A DNA stretch of 24,490 nt from JADJOY01 sp046331705 [NCBI: bacterium] (GTDB lineage: Bacteria > JADJOY01). Positions 6,966 through 16,546 of the stretch are shown here, piece by piece. The first letter of the stretch is position 1; the number at the start of each line of letters is the position of its first letter. The notes under the pieces are model-generated. The model was given only the letters and a program-made list of their open reading frames with translations, made no database searches and was not told the origin of the DNA. A program made the position numbers and the translations under genes. The stretch lies in assembly GCA_046331705.1 (NCBI GenBank), contig JAXLQJ010000082.1:1-24490 (forward strand), written 5' to 3'.

Positions 6966-9350
6966 TCAGAAGGAGAAGGTCTCCGGCAACTGCCAGAACG
7001 CCCGCAGCTCGGCGCCGAAATCCGGCGAGAGCTGCATCGACGTGCGCCACATCTCGGACACGGCGCTCGCCATGCCTTCCTTGGCCTCGACCTTCCGGCG
7101 CTCCTCTTTCCACCAATCCTTGAACGGCACGGCGCGCTTCTTCCGCGCCTCGCGGATCGCGGCGCGCTTGGCCTTGGTGGCGGCGGCGTCGATGGTCCAG
7201 GTCTTGGTGCTGGCGTCGAAGCTCGCCACCACGCCGTGGACGTCCTCGGCGATTCGCTGGCGTGTCCAGCCCTTGTCGAGGTCGGCGCGCACCATCTCGG
7301 GGTCGCGCTCCAGCGGATCGCCGAAGGCCTGCGCGCCGGAGATCGGGTGGATCACCAGGTCGTATTCGTGGAGCTGCTCCTTGGTGACGAACGGCGCCAC
7401 CTCGTTGGTGGCGACGAGCCGTGCCTCGATGTTCTTCTCGAGGTCGCCGTGCTCGGAGTCGCCACGCTCGTGGACCAGCGGACGCTGCTCGTCGATGAGC
7501 TGCTTGACGTTGGTGCCGGCGGCGTAGGCGGCGCGGTCCGGCCAGGTGGGGTAGGCGCCGAACATGCCGTGGTTGGGGAGCACCTTGCTGCGCATGCCCG
7601 CGCAGCCGCATTGGTACTCCACTCCCGGCGAGTTCTTGATCATCCACACGACGGTGTGGCCGAGCCCGCCGCGATAGGTCCCGTACCCACCCGAGTCCGG
7701 CTCCAGATTTCGACCGAGGTAGAGGATGGGGTAGTAGAGCTCGGTGATCTCGGCGTTACCGAAGTCGGCGTTGGCGGTGTAGATGCACCAGGCGCTGTTC
7801 TCGCCGTCGCCGATGGCCCGCGCCGGGGCGCCGTTCGAGGCCTGCTCCAGCGTGAGGCCGGCGCCGTACATGCCGTATTGATTGATGCCCGCGAACTCGG
7901 CGGTGAGCGTGGTGGCGGCGCCGGTCGCCACCTCCTCGACGAAGCCGCGCGAGTAGTAGAGCCGGCCGAACACCTCGTAGAGCGAGCTCAGCCACATCAC
8001 GGCCGGCGCCCAGGCAACGCCCGACGACGCGGCCCAGTTGACCGGGTAGGGGTTGGCCCACGAGCCGCCCGGCGGAGTATCGATGGTCCACGACGCCACC
8101 GACCCCCAGTTGAACATGTCGAAGCCGACGACGTGCGAATACGCCATGAGCACGCCCGAGAGAATCGCCGTGGGCGTGATGTTCTGACCGAAGGGCACCC
8201 ATCCCGAGGCGCCCGTGAGTGAGAACCGCACCCGTGCGTTGCCATCGATCTCGATGCGCATCGGCAGGTGGAAGAGGCAGTCCACGTTCTGCTGCGGCGT
8301 GAGCAGACGCTTGCCGGCCATCGCCAAGTCCTTGAACTGGGACTTGCGGATCAGACCAGGCACCGCCTGGCCGCGCACGCGGCCGGTGGCGTAGCGGCGA
8401 CTGTCCTCGATGTACTCGCGGGCCGCGTCCTCGAAGAAGTCGAGCCCGTATTTCTCGATGACCGCCGTGAGCCGTTCCTTGATCGTGAGGCAGCCCGCGA
8501 GCCGTCCGCGAGCGTCGCCCATGACCCAATCGGGCACGCGCGTGCGCGAGCGCATCCGCATCTCGTACCAGGGATAGAACGCGTTGTTCTCGCCGATGCG
8601 CTCCATCGTGACGGGGACGCCGTCCGAGTAGCAATCGGGATTGATGAAGCCGATCGAGCCGGGCAGCACGTAACCCGCGTCCATGGCGTGGGTGACCGCC
8701 GTGGCCCACGCGATGAGCCTGCCCTTGTAGAAGATCGGCATGGCCGTGTCGAAGTCGGCCGAGTGGATACCGCCGTAGTGCGGATCGTTGTTCTCGTAGA
8801 TGTCCCCGTCCTTGAAGCCGGGGTTCTCCTCGAAGCCGCTCTCGATCAGCGAGCGGATGAAGAGCGACAAGAGGCCGGGGTGCGCGGTGATGCCCCGCGA
8901 GGTGCAGATCGCCTCGCCGGTGGGCAGGTGCAAGCCCCACAGCGCGTCGCCGCCTTCCGCGGCGATGGGCGAGGCCGAGACCTTGCAGCCCACCGTCCAC
9001 GCCGCGTCGCAGAGGTTGAGCAGGATCTGCCACACCGCCTCGTACTGGCCGGGATCGGCCTCCTTGCGCGGCATGCGCTTCAAGCCGAAGAGGTGCCCGG
9101 TCTTCGCGAGCAGCCGATCGTTCTCGGCGAGCTCTTGGCGCAGCGTGCGGCGCGGTGCCGGCTTCGCGGAAGGCGCGCGCGCGGGTGTCTTGCGGGCCAC
9201 CGCCCTGCGCGTCTGCGCCTTGGGCGCCGGGGCCTTGCCGCGTGCCGCTGCAACCTTCTTGGCGCCCGCGGCCTTGGCGCCCTTCGCCAGTGGGCGCTTC
9301 GCCACCGCCTTCGCGGCGTTCTTCTTCGCCGACGCGGTCTTGGTGCTCAT
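6966..9350 (-). CDS. acxB: Acetone-carboxylase-type alpha subunit (HyuB family) with Lys/Ala-rich N-terminal extension
   Basis: This 794-residue protein contains a full hydantoinase B/oxoprolinase domain from about residue 75 to the end. IYENNDPHYGGIHSADF (about 184-200) lines up with the metal-binding region of acetone carboxylase alpha. GGYGTYRGGLGHTVVW, DPLERDPEMV and a FWQLPE end also fit this family. The first ~68 residues are an Ala/Lys/Arg/Pro-rich tail of repeated AKKAAAK-like units, unlike known AcxB N-termini. The start is supported by an ATGA overlap with the beta gene, and no better internal start is seen before the conserved domain. With the beta and gamma subunits it should carboxylate a ketone. 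Similarity to classical acetone carboxylase is moderate, so acetophenone or another ketone is possible. Confidence 0.92.
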   Translation of the reverse strand: MSTKTASAKKNAAKAVAKRPLAKGAKAAGAKKVAAARGKAPAPKAQTRRAVARKTPARAPSAKPAPRRTLRQELAENDRLLAKTGHLFGLKRMPRKEADPGQYEAVWQILLNLCDAAWTVGCKVSASPIAAEGGDALWGLHLPTGEAICTSRGITAHPGLLSLFIRSLIESGFEENPGFKDGDIYENNDPHYGGIHSADFDTAMPIFYKGRLIAWATAVTHAMDAGYVLPGSIGFINPDCYSDGVPVTMERIGENNAFYPWYEMRMRSRTRVPDWVMGDARGRLAGCLTIKERLTAVIEKYGLDFFEDAAREYIEDSRRYATGRVRGQAVPGLIRKSQFKDLAMAGKRLLTPQQNVDCLFHLPMRIEIDGNARVRFSLTGASGWVPFGQNITPTAILSGVLMAYSHVVGFDMFNWGSVASWTIDTPPGGSWANPYPVNWAASSGVAWAPAVMWLSSLYEVFGRLYYSRGFVEEVATGAATTLTAEFAGINQYGMYGAGLTLEQASNGAPARAIGDGENSAWCIYTANADFGNAEITELYYPILYLGRNLEPDSGGYGTYRGGLGHTVVWMIKNSPGVEYQCGCAGMRSKVLPNHGMFGAYPTWPDRAAYAAGTNVKQLIDEQRPLVHERGDSEHGDLEKNIEARLVATNEVAPFVTKEQLHEYDLVIHPISGAQAFGDPLERDPEMVRADLDKGWTRQRIAEDVHGVVASFDASTKTWTIDAAATKAKRAAIREARKKRAVPFKDWWKEERRKVEAKEGMASAVSEMWRTSMQLSPDFGAELRAFWQLPETFSF

Positions 9351-11518
9351 TTGCGGTTACCGCCCTTCTTCTGGTTCTTGTTGGTGAGCCAGTAGATCTC
9401 GTGTGCGTCGATCTTCACGTGCCAGTCCTCGGGCACGAAGAGCGTCGTGTTGGGGGCCTCGATGATGGCGAGCCCGTCGATCTCGTTGCCGGGGCGCAGC
9501 TCGCTCATCTCGTAGGTGCGAGCGTCGATCCAGCGACCCTTCTGGAAGCAGCGGCGGATGCCCTTGAACGATTGCTTCGAGGGCTTCTTCCCTTGGAGCG
9601 GCTGCTTCACGATCTTGGGCTTCACCGTGTTCACCCGCGCCACCACGCTCACCTCGGTGACGTTGAAGGTGGGGAAGGTGGGCTTGGCCGCGAGCGTGAA
9701 CATCTTGGTGAAGAGCTCTTCGTGGCGCGCCAGCAGCTTGTCCACGTCCTTGGGGGTCTCGAGGCGCGCGACCGGCGAGTCCACCTCGACGTCCTCGAGC
9801 TGCCCGTAGTAGCGGATGTAGGCGATCTGCTGAAGCTGGATCTGATCGCGGCTGAAGCCCTCGCCGATGAGCTCGGTCAGGAGCTCGTTCTCCAGGTGCG
9901 CCCAGGTGGCGCTGACGTGTGCCAGCGCCTGCACCTTCGCGGCGCCGTCCATGCCCGGGAAGATCAGCGCGGTCACGCTCTTGTGGCGCCGGTGCGCGTA
10001 ATCCATGCACGCGCCGCCCCAGGCCGAGAAGGCGCCGGCGTGCGCGACGGTCGCGATCGACTTCCAGGGGTAATCGCCCGCGTACGGGATGAGGTGCATC
10101 GGGCCGCCGCCGCCGTAGCCGAGCAGCATGTAATCGCGCAGGTCGTGACCCACCATGAGGCTGCGCACCAGGTGCTCGCGCATCACCACGTTCACCAGGT
10201 CGAAGCACTGCTCGGCCGCGACGTAAGGGTCCAGCCCGAGCGGCCGCGCGATCTTCTCGGTGACGATGTCGAGCGAGGCCTTGGGATTCACCTTCACCCG
10301 GCCGCCCAGGTAGTACTCGGGGTTGATGATCCCGAGCAGCATGTTGCAGTCGTTGATCGTGGGGATGTCCGGGTTGCCGGTCTCCTGAAAGACCGGTCCA
10401 GGCGTTCCGCCGGCACTGTCGGGCCCGAGCTTGATGCGCTTGGTCTGCGGATCGAGGCGGATGTAGGTGCCGGTGCCGGCGCCGATCGACTTGATGTCGA
10501 TCATCGGCACGTTGACCTTCATCTTCTGGAAGGGCGGCTCGCGGTTGATCGGCAGCACCCCCGCCGTGATGGCGCCGGCGTCGAAGCTGGTGCCGCCCAC
10601 GTCGGAGCACACGATGTTCTTCTCGCCGATGACCTTGCCCAGGTAATCGGCGCCCATGATCCCGCCCACCGGGCCGGACATGACGGTCTCGAAGAGCCGG
10701 TTGTAACGGATGTTGGTGACGCCGCCGTAGCAGAGCACCGTCTTGAGCGACTTCGCGTAACCCTTCTCGGCGAGCTTTTCCTCGACCTGGAAGAGCTGCT
10801 TGCGCGCCGGCTGCGACGCATACGCTTGGATCACGGTGGCGTTGGCGCGCGAGACCTCGCGCACGGTGGGCGCCACGTCGCTCGAGATGGAGATGGGCAC
10901 CTCGCGGCCCACCTCCTTCATCACTCGCCGCGCGATCTCGGCGGCCTTCTGCTCGTGGGCCGGGTTGTTGAAGGACTGGAGGAACACGATCGCCAGCGAC
11001 TGGATGCCCTCCTCGACCAGGAGCTCCCGCACGCCGCGCTCGACGTCGCCCTCGTAGATCGGGATCACCGGCTGACCGAACATGTCGATGCGCTCGGTCA
11101 CGCCCCGGGTGAGCCGCCGCGGCACCAGCGGCTCGCGGTGCTTGCGGTACTGCATGTGGGTGATCTCGGACCATTGCTCGTCGGTGAAGGTCTGCGAGCC
11201 GCGCCCCTGGACCACGATGTCCTCGAAGCCGCGCGTGGCGAGCAGGCCGGTCTTGAGCCCGTCCAGGTTGATGAGCGAGTTGAGCATCGAGGTGCCGGTG
11301 TAGATCGCGGTCTCGATGGACTCGCAGAACCGCCGGCCGTCCTTCTCCATGTCGAGGCCCATGTACTTGAGGGCCTCCTCCAGCGATTCCATGTAGCCGA
11401 TCGACTCGTCGTGACGCGTGGTGCGCGCCTTGCCGATGACCGAACGGCCGCGTTCGTCCACCACGATCACGTCCGTCATGGTGCCGCCCGCGTCACACGC
11501 AACCAGATAACGCGCCAT
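9347..11518 (-). CDS. acxA: Acetone-carboxylase-type beta subunit (HyuA family, ATP-binding)
   Basis: This 723-residue protein is close to the ~717 of acetone carboxylase beta. ASKHA-like nucleotide-binding motifs are clear: CDAGGTMTDVIVV (8-20), SGPVGGIMGA (281-290), CSDVGGTSFDAG (304-315) and GYGGGGPMH (467-475). KLGPDSAGGTPGP and the C-terminal RPGNEIDGLAIIE stretch also match this family. In acetone carboxylase this subunit binds ATP and phosphorylates the ketone enolate and bicarbonate before carboxylation in the alpha subunit. The ATG has a purine-rich GAGGGGTAAGG leader. The stop overlaps the alpha-subunit start by 4 nt. The gene follows the CoxG-like gene by 95 bp. The AcxR-type sigma-54 activator usual beside acetone carboxylase genes is absent. 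Confidence 0.93.
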   Translation of the reverse strand: MARYLVACDAGGTMTDVIVVDERGRSVIGKARTTRHDESIGYMESLEEALKYMGLDMEKDGRRFCESIETAIYTGTSMLNSLINLDGLKTGLLATRGFEDIVVQGRGSQTFTDEQWSEITHMQYRKHREPLVPRRLTRGVTERIDMFGQPVIPIYEGDVERGVRELLVEEGIQSLAIVFLQSFNNPAHEQKAAEIARRVMKEVGREVPISISSDVAPTVREVSRANATVIQAYASQPARKQLFQVEEKLAEKGYAKSLKTVLCYGGVTNIRYNRLFETVMSGPVGGIMGADYLGKVIGEKNIVCSDVGGTSFDAGAITAGVLPINREPPFQKMKVNVPMIDIKSIGAGTGTYIRLDPQTKRIKLGPDSAGGTPGPVFQETGNPDIPTINDCNMLLGIINPEYYLGGRVKVNPKASLDIVTEKIARPLGLDPYVAAEQCFDLVNVVMREHLVRSLMVGHDLRDYMLLGYGGGGPMHLIPYAGDYPWKSIATVAHAGAFSAWGGACMDYAHRRHKSVTALIFPGMDGAAKVQALAHVSATWAHLENELLTELIGEGFSRDQIQLQQIAYIRYYGQLEDVEVDSPVARLETPKDVDKLLARHEELFTKMFTLAAKPTFPTFNVTEVSVVARVNTVKPKIVKQPLQGKKPSKQSFKGIRRCFQKGRWIDARTYEMSELRPGNEIDGLAIIEAPNTTLFVPEDWHVKIDAHEIYWLTNKNQKKGGNRK

Positions 11519-11613
11519 CGCCTTACCCCTCGTCGGTCAGGAGAAACGTGGTGAGCGGGGCTCGTCGTCCCCGTGAAACCGAAGCGCCGACGCTGCGCGG
11601 CGGCCGTGCCTCG

Positions 11614-12306
11614 TCATGCCGCACTTCCGAACAAGCGCCGCAAGAAGCCCCGGATGGCCTCCCAGAGCGCGCGGAGCAAGATCGGCAGAATCCGGATCGA
11701 ATCCTCGGACTTCGCAGGCGCGGGGGCCGGGCCGCCCGGCACGGCCGCGGCCTGGCTCGCCGCAGCGGTGGGGGTCGACTCGTCCGCGCTCGACGTGGCC
11801 GTCGCGGAAGCCTGGGCATCCGCGGTGGTCGGTGCCGGCGCAGGCACCAGCTCCGGAACCTCCAGCCGCTGCTTGGTCGCGGCCACGAACTGCAAGAAGA
11901 TCTGGTGCGCGACGCCCTGGATCATGCCGCGGCCCACCTGCATGAGCCGTCCGGTGAGATCCACCGTGGCCTCGGCGACGATCTCCGTGCCGCCGCCCGG
12001 CAGCGCCGTGAGGTGGCTGCGCATGGTGCCCTTGGCCGTGCCGCCGCTCGTCTCCTTGCCCTCGGCCGCCATGTTCACGCGATGGCTGGCCTCGTCCACC
12101 TCGGTGAGGTGGATCTTGCCCTTGTAGCTGGCGCTCACGGCGCCGACCTTCACCTTCACCTGGCCCACGAAGGTGCGGTCGTCCACGACCTCGAGCAGCG
12201 TGGCGCCGGGCAGGCACGTGACGACCTGGTGCGGGTCCATCACGAAGCGCCACACCCGTTCGATGGGCGCCGATACTTGGAACCGCTCCTGGATTTCGAT
12301 CGCCAT
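11614..12306 (-). CDS. coxG: CoxG-like SRPBCC protein with C-terminal amphipathic tail
   Basis: This 230-residue protein has three parts. Residues 1-148 form a START/SRPBCC domain of the CO dehydrogenase subunit G type, with APIERVWRFVMDPHQVVTCLPG at 13-34, TFVGQVKVKVG and GKGTM-like features. Residues 150-203 are a flexible Ala/Pro/Thr/Ser linker. Residues 204-228 are a hydrophobic and arginine-bearing helix (ILPILLRALWEAIRGFLRRLF) that could lie on the membrane. CoxG is known to help membrane association of the molybdenum CO dehydrogenase. Here it is the first gene after the operator/promoter, while the Mo-hydroxylase subunits are at the far end, so it ties the whole operon together. The ATG has no strong ribosome site. 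Confidence 0.87.
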   Translation of the reverse strand: MAIEIQERFQVSAPIERVWRFVMDPHQVVTCLPGATLLEVVDDRTFVGQVKVKVGAVSASYKGKIHLTEVDEASHRVNMAAEGKETSGGTAKGTMRSHLTALPGGGTEIVAEATVDLTGRLMQVGRGMIQGVAHQIFLQFVAATKQRLEVPELVPAPAPTTADAQASATATSSADESTPTAAASQAAAVPGGPAPAPAKSEDSIRILPILLRALWEAIRGFLRRLFGSAA

Positions 12307-12383
12307 CGGGATGCGCGGGTTTCCCGTGTTTCGCGGGGAATTCGAGGGTGGTGGAGAGGGGCGACGAACGGCGCGAAGCGCCA

Positions 12384-12403
12384 AAGTGAAACGTGTTCTA
12401 CTT
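12384..12403. promoter_or_regulatory. KstR-like TetR-family operator, copy 1
   Basis: The sequence AAGTGAAACGTGTTCTACTT is a near-palindrome whose core (12387-12400) fits TnnAACnnGTTnnA, the pattern known for KstR-type TetR repressors. It differs at three positions from the perfect copy at 18888. It overlaps the predicted -10 region of the carboxylase operon. The cognate regulator is not in the window. Confidence 0.72.
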
Positions 12404-12429
12404 CTAGCAGCGCGCGTCGAGACCGTCAA
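12401..12429 (-). promoter_or_regulatory. Predicted sigma70-type promoter of the carboxylase operon
   Basis: On the minus strand a TTGACG -35 (12424-12429) is followed by exactly 17 bp and TAGAAG as -10 (12401-12406). The -35 matches the consensus at five of six positions and the -10 at four of six. The palindromic operator begins at the -10 box, so binding there would block the polymerase. The predicted leader to the CoxG-like ATG is about 85-90 nt. Confidence 0.6.
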
Positions 12430-12642
12430 CGCAAACGATCCCGCGAGCGGTCGCGGGGCACGCAGCGGTGGATGACGAAGCGGACGCGCGGCCCCGCGCG
12501 GAACCTCGAGACGTGCAGCTGGCGCGGGGACATCCGTCACGCGCCGTGCGGTCGTCCGGGAGCCGCTCGCCAGCCGATGCGATCGCGCGAACGGAGCCAC
12601 GGGCGCGCGTCCGCTCGCCAGGTGGCCGGGCGGGCGCGGCGG

Positions 12643-15558
12643 TCAGGCTGCGGACGGGGCGGATCGAGCGATCCGCTCGGCAGCCAGGGCGGAGCGCACG
12701 ATCTGGTACTCGGCGAGGATTTGCGGCACGAGCCGCTGGGCGTCGTCGGCGGCGCCGGCGCGGGCGCTGGCCATGGTCTGCATGCAGAGCTCGGCGAGGC
12801 GCTTGGCGCCCAGCATCCCGCTCGACGATTTGAGCGTGTGCGCGGCGCGCCCGATGGCCGCGAGATCTCCGCGCTCGTGCGCCTCGGCGAGCGAGGTGAG
12901 CAGCTGCGCCGAGGAGTCGAGGTAGGAATCGATGGCGCGCACCAGCAGGCTCGGCGCGCCGGCGCGGGTGAGCTGATGAAGCTCCTCGAGCGCTTGCGCG
13001 TCGAGGACGGCGCTCGGTGGTGCCGGGGGTGTCGCGCCAGCCGCAGCGCTCGCGGCCCGCGGCTCGCGCGGAGCAGGCGGTCGCGCAGCCGCCGCGGGCA
13101 CCCAGCGCAGCACCAGCGCGCGGAGCTGGTCGGCGCGAAACGGCTTGCTCAAGTGATCGTCCATCCCCGCAGCGAGGCATTCCTGGCGGTCTTCGTCGAG
13201 GGCGTGCGCGGTGAGCGCGATGATCGGGATGCGCCGCGCGTGCGCGGGGTCGGCGCCCGCGAGCGCGGACTCGCGCTCGCGGATGCGCCGGCTCGCGGCG
13301 AAGCCGTCGAGGATGGGCATCTGGCAATCCATGAGCACCAGGTCGTAGTGTTCGCGGGCCACGGCGTCGACGGCTTGCTGGCCGTGCTCGACGATCGCGA
13401 CGGTGCAGCCGAGCTTCTCGAGCATGGCTCGCGCGACGTCTTGATTGACCGGGTTGTCCTCGGCCAGCAGCACGCGCGCCGCGAGCTCGCGGTGGTGTGC
13501 CCCGACGTCCCGAATGCGGGTGGTCTCGACGAGGCTCTGAGGCCGCGCGCTCACGGCGCTGAGCAGGGCGCGCAAGAGATCCGACTGGCGGGTCGGCTTG
13601 GTGAGCCACGCCACCACGTTGCCGAGATCGCGGCGCACCTCGGCGTCGGGCGCCACCGACGTGAGGAGGACGAGGGGCGTGCGGCGCAGCTCGGGGTCGC
13701 GTTGGATGGCGCGCGCCAAGGTGAGCCCGTCCATGCCCGGCATGTGCACGTCGAGCACCGCGATCTCGAACGGATTGCCCTGGCTACGCGCCGCGCGCAG
13801 TCGCTCGAGCGCCGCCTCGCCGCCGTCCACGAGCTCGTCGACGACGCCCCACTTGGCGAGCTGGAGGTGCAGGATCTCGCGATTGGTGGCGTTGTCGTCG
13901 ACGGCGAGCACGCGCCTGCCGGCGAGGATGCGGGCATCCGCGACATCGCTGCGGGAGGCGCCGTCGCAGGCGGGCAGCGGCACCGCGAACGTGAACGTCG
14001 AGCCGCGTCCCGGCTCGCTGGTGGCGCGGATGGTGCCCCCCATGAGATCGGCGAGCTGGCGGCAGATCGCGAGCCCGAGGCCGGTGCCGCCGAAGCGGCG
14101 GGTGGTCGAGGCGTCGGCCTGAACGAACGGATCGAAGAGGTGCTCGAGCGAGACAGGGGCGATGCCGATGCCGGTGTCGCGCACCGAGAACGTGAGCGTG
14201 GTCGCGTTCGGCGCCGGGCCGGACACGCGCACGACCACCTCGCCGCGCTCGGTGAACTTGATCGCGTTGCCGACCAGGTTCGTCATCACCTGACGTAGAC
14301 GCACGGGGTCGCCCTGAACCAGCGCGGGCACCGAGTCCTCCACCACGTAGAGCAGCTCGAGGCCCTTGCGATGCGCGCGGTCGGCGAGCAGCTCGACCAC
14401 GTCGCCGACGAGCTGGCGCAGATCGCATTCGGTGGTCTCGAGCTTGAGCTTGCCGGCCTCGCTCTTCGAGAAGTCGAGGATGTCGTTGATGACCTGCAGC
14501 AACGCCTCGGCAGAGCGGTGCACGGTCTTCGTGTAGCGGCGTTGCTGATCGTCGAGGCCGGTGCCGAGCAGGAGCTCGGTCATGCCGAGGACGCCGTTCA
14601 TGGGTGTGCGGATCTCGTGGCTCATGTTGGCGAGGAAGCGCGACTTCGCTCGGCTCGCCTCCTGTGCCGACTCGGCCAGCTGATTCGCTTGCTGGGTGGC
14701 GGCGGCGAGCGCCGCGGTCCGGGCGGCGACCTTCTCTTCCAGCGTGCGCTGCTGCTGCTCGACCTGCTGGCGGTACGCGCGCAGCCGCTCCAGCATGCGC
14801 TGGAATGCGTGGCCCAGGTCGCCGACCTCGTCGTTGCTGGTGACGTCGACCGATTGCTCGAAATCGCCCTCGGCGATCTCGCCCGTCACCCGCGCCAGGG
14901 CGCTGATCGGCCGCACCAGATAGCGCGTGAAGTAGAGCGTCGCCAGCACGCCCACGAGGACCAGCGAGCCGGTGGCGACGAGGGTCGCGGCGACGAACCC
15001 GCGCACCCGCTCGGTCATACCCTTCTGACTCAGCCCCACCTGGACGAATCCGAGCGGGCCGGTCGCCATCTCGTCGGGGTCACGGGCGAACATCAGGTCC
15101 GCGGGTGCGATGGGAGCGCTGCGCGTGACTGCCGCCACCACCTCCACGTAGGTCTGGCCATCGCGGCTGCCGGTGATGCGTCGCGCGACGAGGCCCTTGC
15201 CGTCGCTCGGCAGCGTCGCCGTGTCGAGCGCTGGAGGGGGCATCGACCCGGCGACGGTCTTCTCGGCGAGCGGCTGCTGCCGCGCGTCCAGGATCCGCAC
15301 GAACGCGACGTCCGCCGAGTCGGCGACGGATCCCACGATCCGCGCCAGCTCGTCGGGCGCGCGGGTGTAGATCGCGTACTGGCTCTCGCTCGACATGCCG
15401 CGCGCCAGCTCTCGGCCGCGCAGCTCGAGCGCCGTGCGCGCCTCCGACCACGTGCGATAGCCGGCGAACGCGGCGATGCCGGCCGACGACACGAGGACCA
15501 GGGAAGCGCTCAGCAGGCTGAACTGGCTGGCGAGGCTGCGGCGACGACGTGGCGACAT
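12643..15558 (-). CDS. Hybrid sensor histidine kinase with two receiver domains and Hpt (BarA-like layout)
   Basis: This is a 971-residue inner-membrane protein. Two transmembrane segments (about 12-32 and 188-210) flank a periplasmic domain of about 155 residues. A HAMP domain (~211-263) and coiled coil (~263-305) follow. HisKA has phospho-acceptor His314 in [12 protein letters not shown]. The ATPase has an N box near 427-431 and G boxes DTGIGI and GGTGLGL. Receiver 1 has Asp603 (acid pair 554-555, Lys654) and receiver 2 has Asp744 (Asp701, Lys805). The C-terminal Hpt domain has His907 in HTLKSSSG. All phosphorelay residues are intact. There is no DNA-binding output, so a separate response regulator must receive the phosphate. 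The gene is 13 bp after the substrate-binding-protein gene, which may supply the ligand signal. Confidence 0.95.
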   Translation of the reverse strand: MSPRRRRSLASQFSLLSASLVLVSSAGIAAFAGYRTWSEARTALELRGRELARGMSSESQYAIYTRAPDELARIVGSVADSADVAFVRILDARQQPLAEKTVAGSMPPPALDTATLPSDGKGLVARRITGSRDGQTYVEVVAAVTRSAPIAPADLMFARDPDEMATGPLGFVQVGLSQKGMTERVRGFVAATLVATGSLVLVGVLATLYFTRYLVRPISALARVTGEIAEGDFEQSVDVTSNDEVGDLGHAFQRMLERLRAYRQQVEQQQRTLEEKVAARTAALAAATQQANQLAESAQEASRAKSRFLANMSHEIRTPMNGVLGMTELLLGTGLDDQQRRYTKTVHRSAEALLQVINDILDFSKSEAGKLKLETTECDLRQLVGDVVELLADRAHRKGLELLYVVEDSVPALVQGDPVRLRQVMTNLVGNAIKFTERGEVVVRVSGPAPNATTLTFSVRDTGIGIAPVSLEHLFDPFVQADASTTRRFGGTGLGLAICRQLADLMGGTIRATSEPGRGSTFTFAVPLPACDGASRSDVADARILAGRRVLAVDDNATNREILHLQLAKWGVVDELVDGGEAALERLRAARSQGNPFEIAVLDVHMPGMDGLTLARAIQRDPELRRTPLVLLTSVAPDAEVRRDLGNVVAWLTKPTRQSDLLRALLSAVSARPQSLVETTRIRDVGAHHRELAARVLLAEDNPVNQDVARAMLEKLGCTVAIVEHGQQAVDAVAREHYDLVLMDCQMPILDGFAASRRIRERESALAGADPAHARRIPIIALTAHALDEDRQECLAAGMDDHLSKPFRADQLRALVLRWVPAAAARPPAPREPRAASAAAGATPPAPPSAVLDAQALEELHQLTRAGAPSLLVRAIDSYLDSSAQLLTSLAEAHERGDLAAIGRAAHTLKSSSGMLGAKRLAELCMQTMASARAGAADDAQRLVPQILAEYQIVRSALAAERIARSAPSAA

Positions 15559-15571
15559 GGTCCGAGGGACC

Positions 15572-16546
15572 TCATTCGTAGCGCGAGGCGGCGGCCTCGA
15601 CGAGCGCCGCGGGGATCTCGATCTTCATCGAGCGCATGGTCTGGAGATTGATCGATTGGAGCACCTTGCGCGGCGTGCTGGGTGCGGGAGCGCGCGACGC
15701 GGCGAACGATCCTGCGGCGAGCGCTTGCTCGCCGCACTGACGTCCCAGGTCGACGTAGTCGCGCTCCAGCGCGTAGAGCGCGCCGGCCTTCACCCACGAC
15801 TCGGAGGGCCCGACGAGGGGGATGCGACTCTGCAGGGAGAAGAGCAGCAACGTCTTGGCCGCTTCGGGCGAGAGCACCACGCCGTCGGGGATGCCGAGCA
15901 GCAGCTGCGCGCGCTGATCGAAGTTCTTGAGGGCCACCGGCAGCTCCTCGGGGGTCGGCACCTCGCGCGTCACGAGCTCCAGGCCGAGCTTGGCGGCGGC
16001 CGTGCGGGCGGAGGCGACGCGCTCGCCGTTCTCTTTCGGGTTGAAGAGCACGCCCACGATGGTGCGATCGGGCAACATGCGGCGGACCCAGTCGAGCTGT
16101 TGCTCGATCGGGAACTCGAGCGTCACGGCGGTGGCGTTGGGGCGATCGCGCACCACCTCGGGAGAGAGCACCAGGCACGCCACCAGCGGCGGCGCCGCCA
16201 GCTCGGCGGTCACCAGCCGCGTCGCGACGGCGCCCAGCGTCACCACCGCTGACGGACCCTCTCGCAGCCACTCGCCGAGCGCCGCGCGAGCCTGCCGCGG
16301 GTCGGCGGACGCGCGCTCGACCCGCAGCTCACGGCCCGCCGGGTCGCCGGCGAACGCCTCGCGAAGCCCCTGAATGGCCTCGCGATAGGGCCTGGCGTCG
16401 TCGCTCGAGATCACCAGCACGCGCGCCGCGAGCGTGCGGGTCGCGCCCGACGCGCAGAGCGGACCCGCCGCGAGACACGCGGCCACCAGCCAGCGCGAGC
16501 CGCGCTTCGCGAGGCTCGCGATCCGAGCGAGGAGGTGCGTGCCCAT
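15572..16546 (-). CDS. ABC_sub_bind-type periplasmic substrate-binding protein
   Basis: This 324-residue protein has an N-terminal export signal (basic [18 protein letters not shown], then hydrophobic [17 protein letters not shown], cleavage near residue 35). The mature part shows the periplasmic binding pattern of the ABC_sub_bind (PF04392-like) family: [41 protein letters not shown] near the middle, and the C-terminal Tyr/Asp-rich [18 protein letters not shown]. The ATG overlaps the receptor stop as TGATG, indicating translational coupling. No ABC permease or ATPase gene accompanies it, and a sensor kinase follows 13 bp later. It is therefore more likely to present a ligand to the kinase than to feed a transporter, which is inference. 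The ligand is unknown. Confidence 0.85.
   Translation of the reverse strand: MGTHLLARIASLAKRGSRWLVAACLAAGPLCASGATRTLAARVLVISSDDARPYREAIQGLREAFAGDPAGRELRVERASADPRQARAALGEWLREGPSAVVTLGAVATRLVTAELAAPPLVACLVLSPEVVRDRPNATAVTLEFPIEQQLDWVRRMLPDRTIVGVLFNPKENGERVASARTAAAKLGLELVTREVPTPEELPVALKNFDQRAQLLLGIPDGVVLSPEAAKTLLLFSLQSRIPLVGPSESWVKAGALYALERDYVDLGRQCGEQALAAGSFAASRAPAPSTPRKVLQSINLQTMRSMKIEIPAALVEAAASRYE

Larger units (their letters stand above)
12307..12642. other. 336-bp intergenic region, promoter of the carboxylase operon
   Basis: This stretch separates the end of the histidine-kinase gene from the CoxG-like start, both on the minus strand. It holds the predicted promoter and operator annotated separately. 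A CCCGCGA-gcgg-TCGCGGG hairpin (12440-12457), followed on the minus strand by a mildly T-rich stretch, could weakly end the upstream transcript. A second GC dyad lies at 12485-12500. A small GGCGC-gaa-GCGCC hairpin (12370-12382) would fall in the leader of the carboxylase operon. I see no convincing small gene. Confidence 0.6.

Noticed and set aside
6966-11518. HyuA/HyuB pair as a hydantoinase or 5-oxoprolinase
   Set aside because: The adjacent gamma subunit with paired zinc cysteines and the subunit lengths fit acetone/acetophenone carboxylase.
9155-11554. Plus-strand open frame of 799 codons opposite the carboxylase beta-subunit gene
   Set aside because: Composition is typical of an antisense shadow (HLV/RDR-rich), while the minus strand encodes an intact AcxA homolog.
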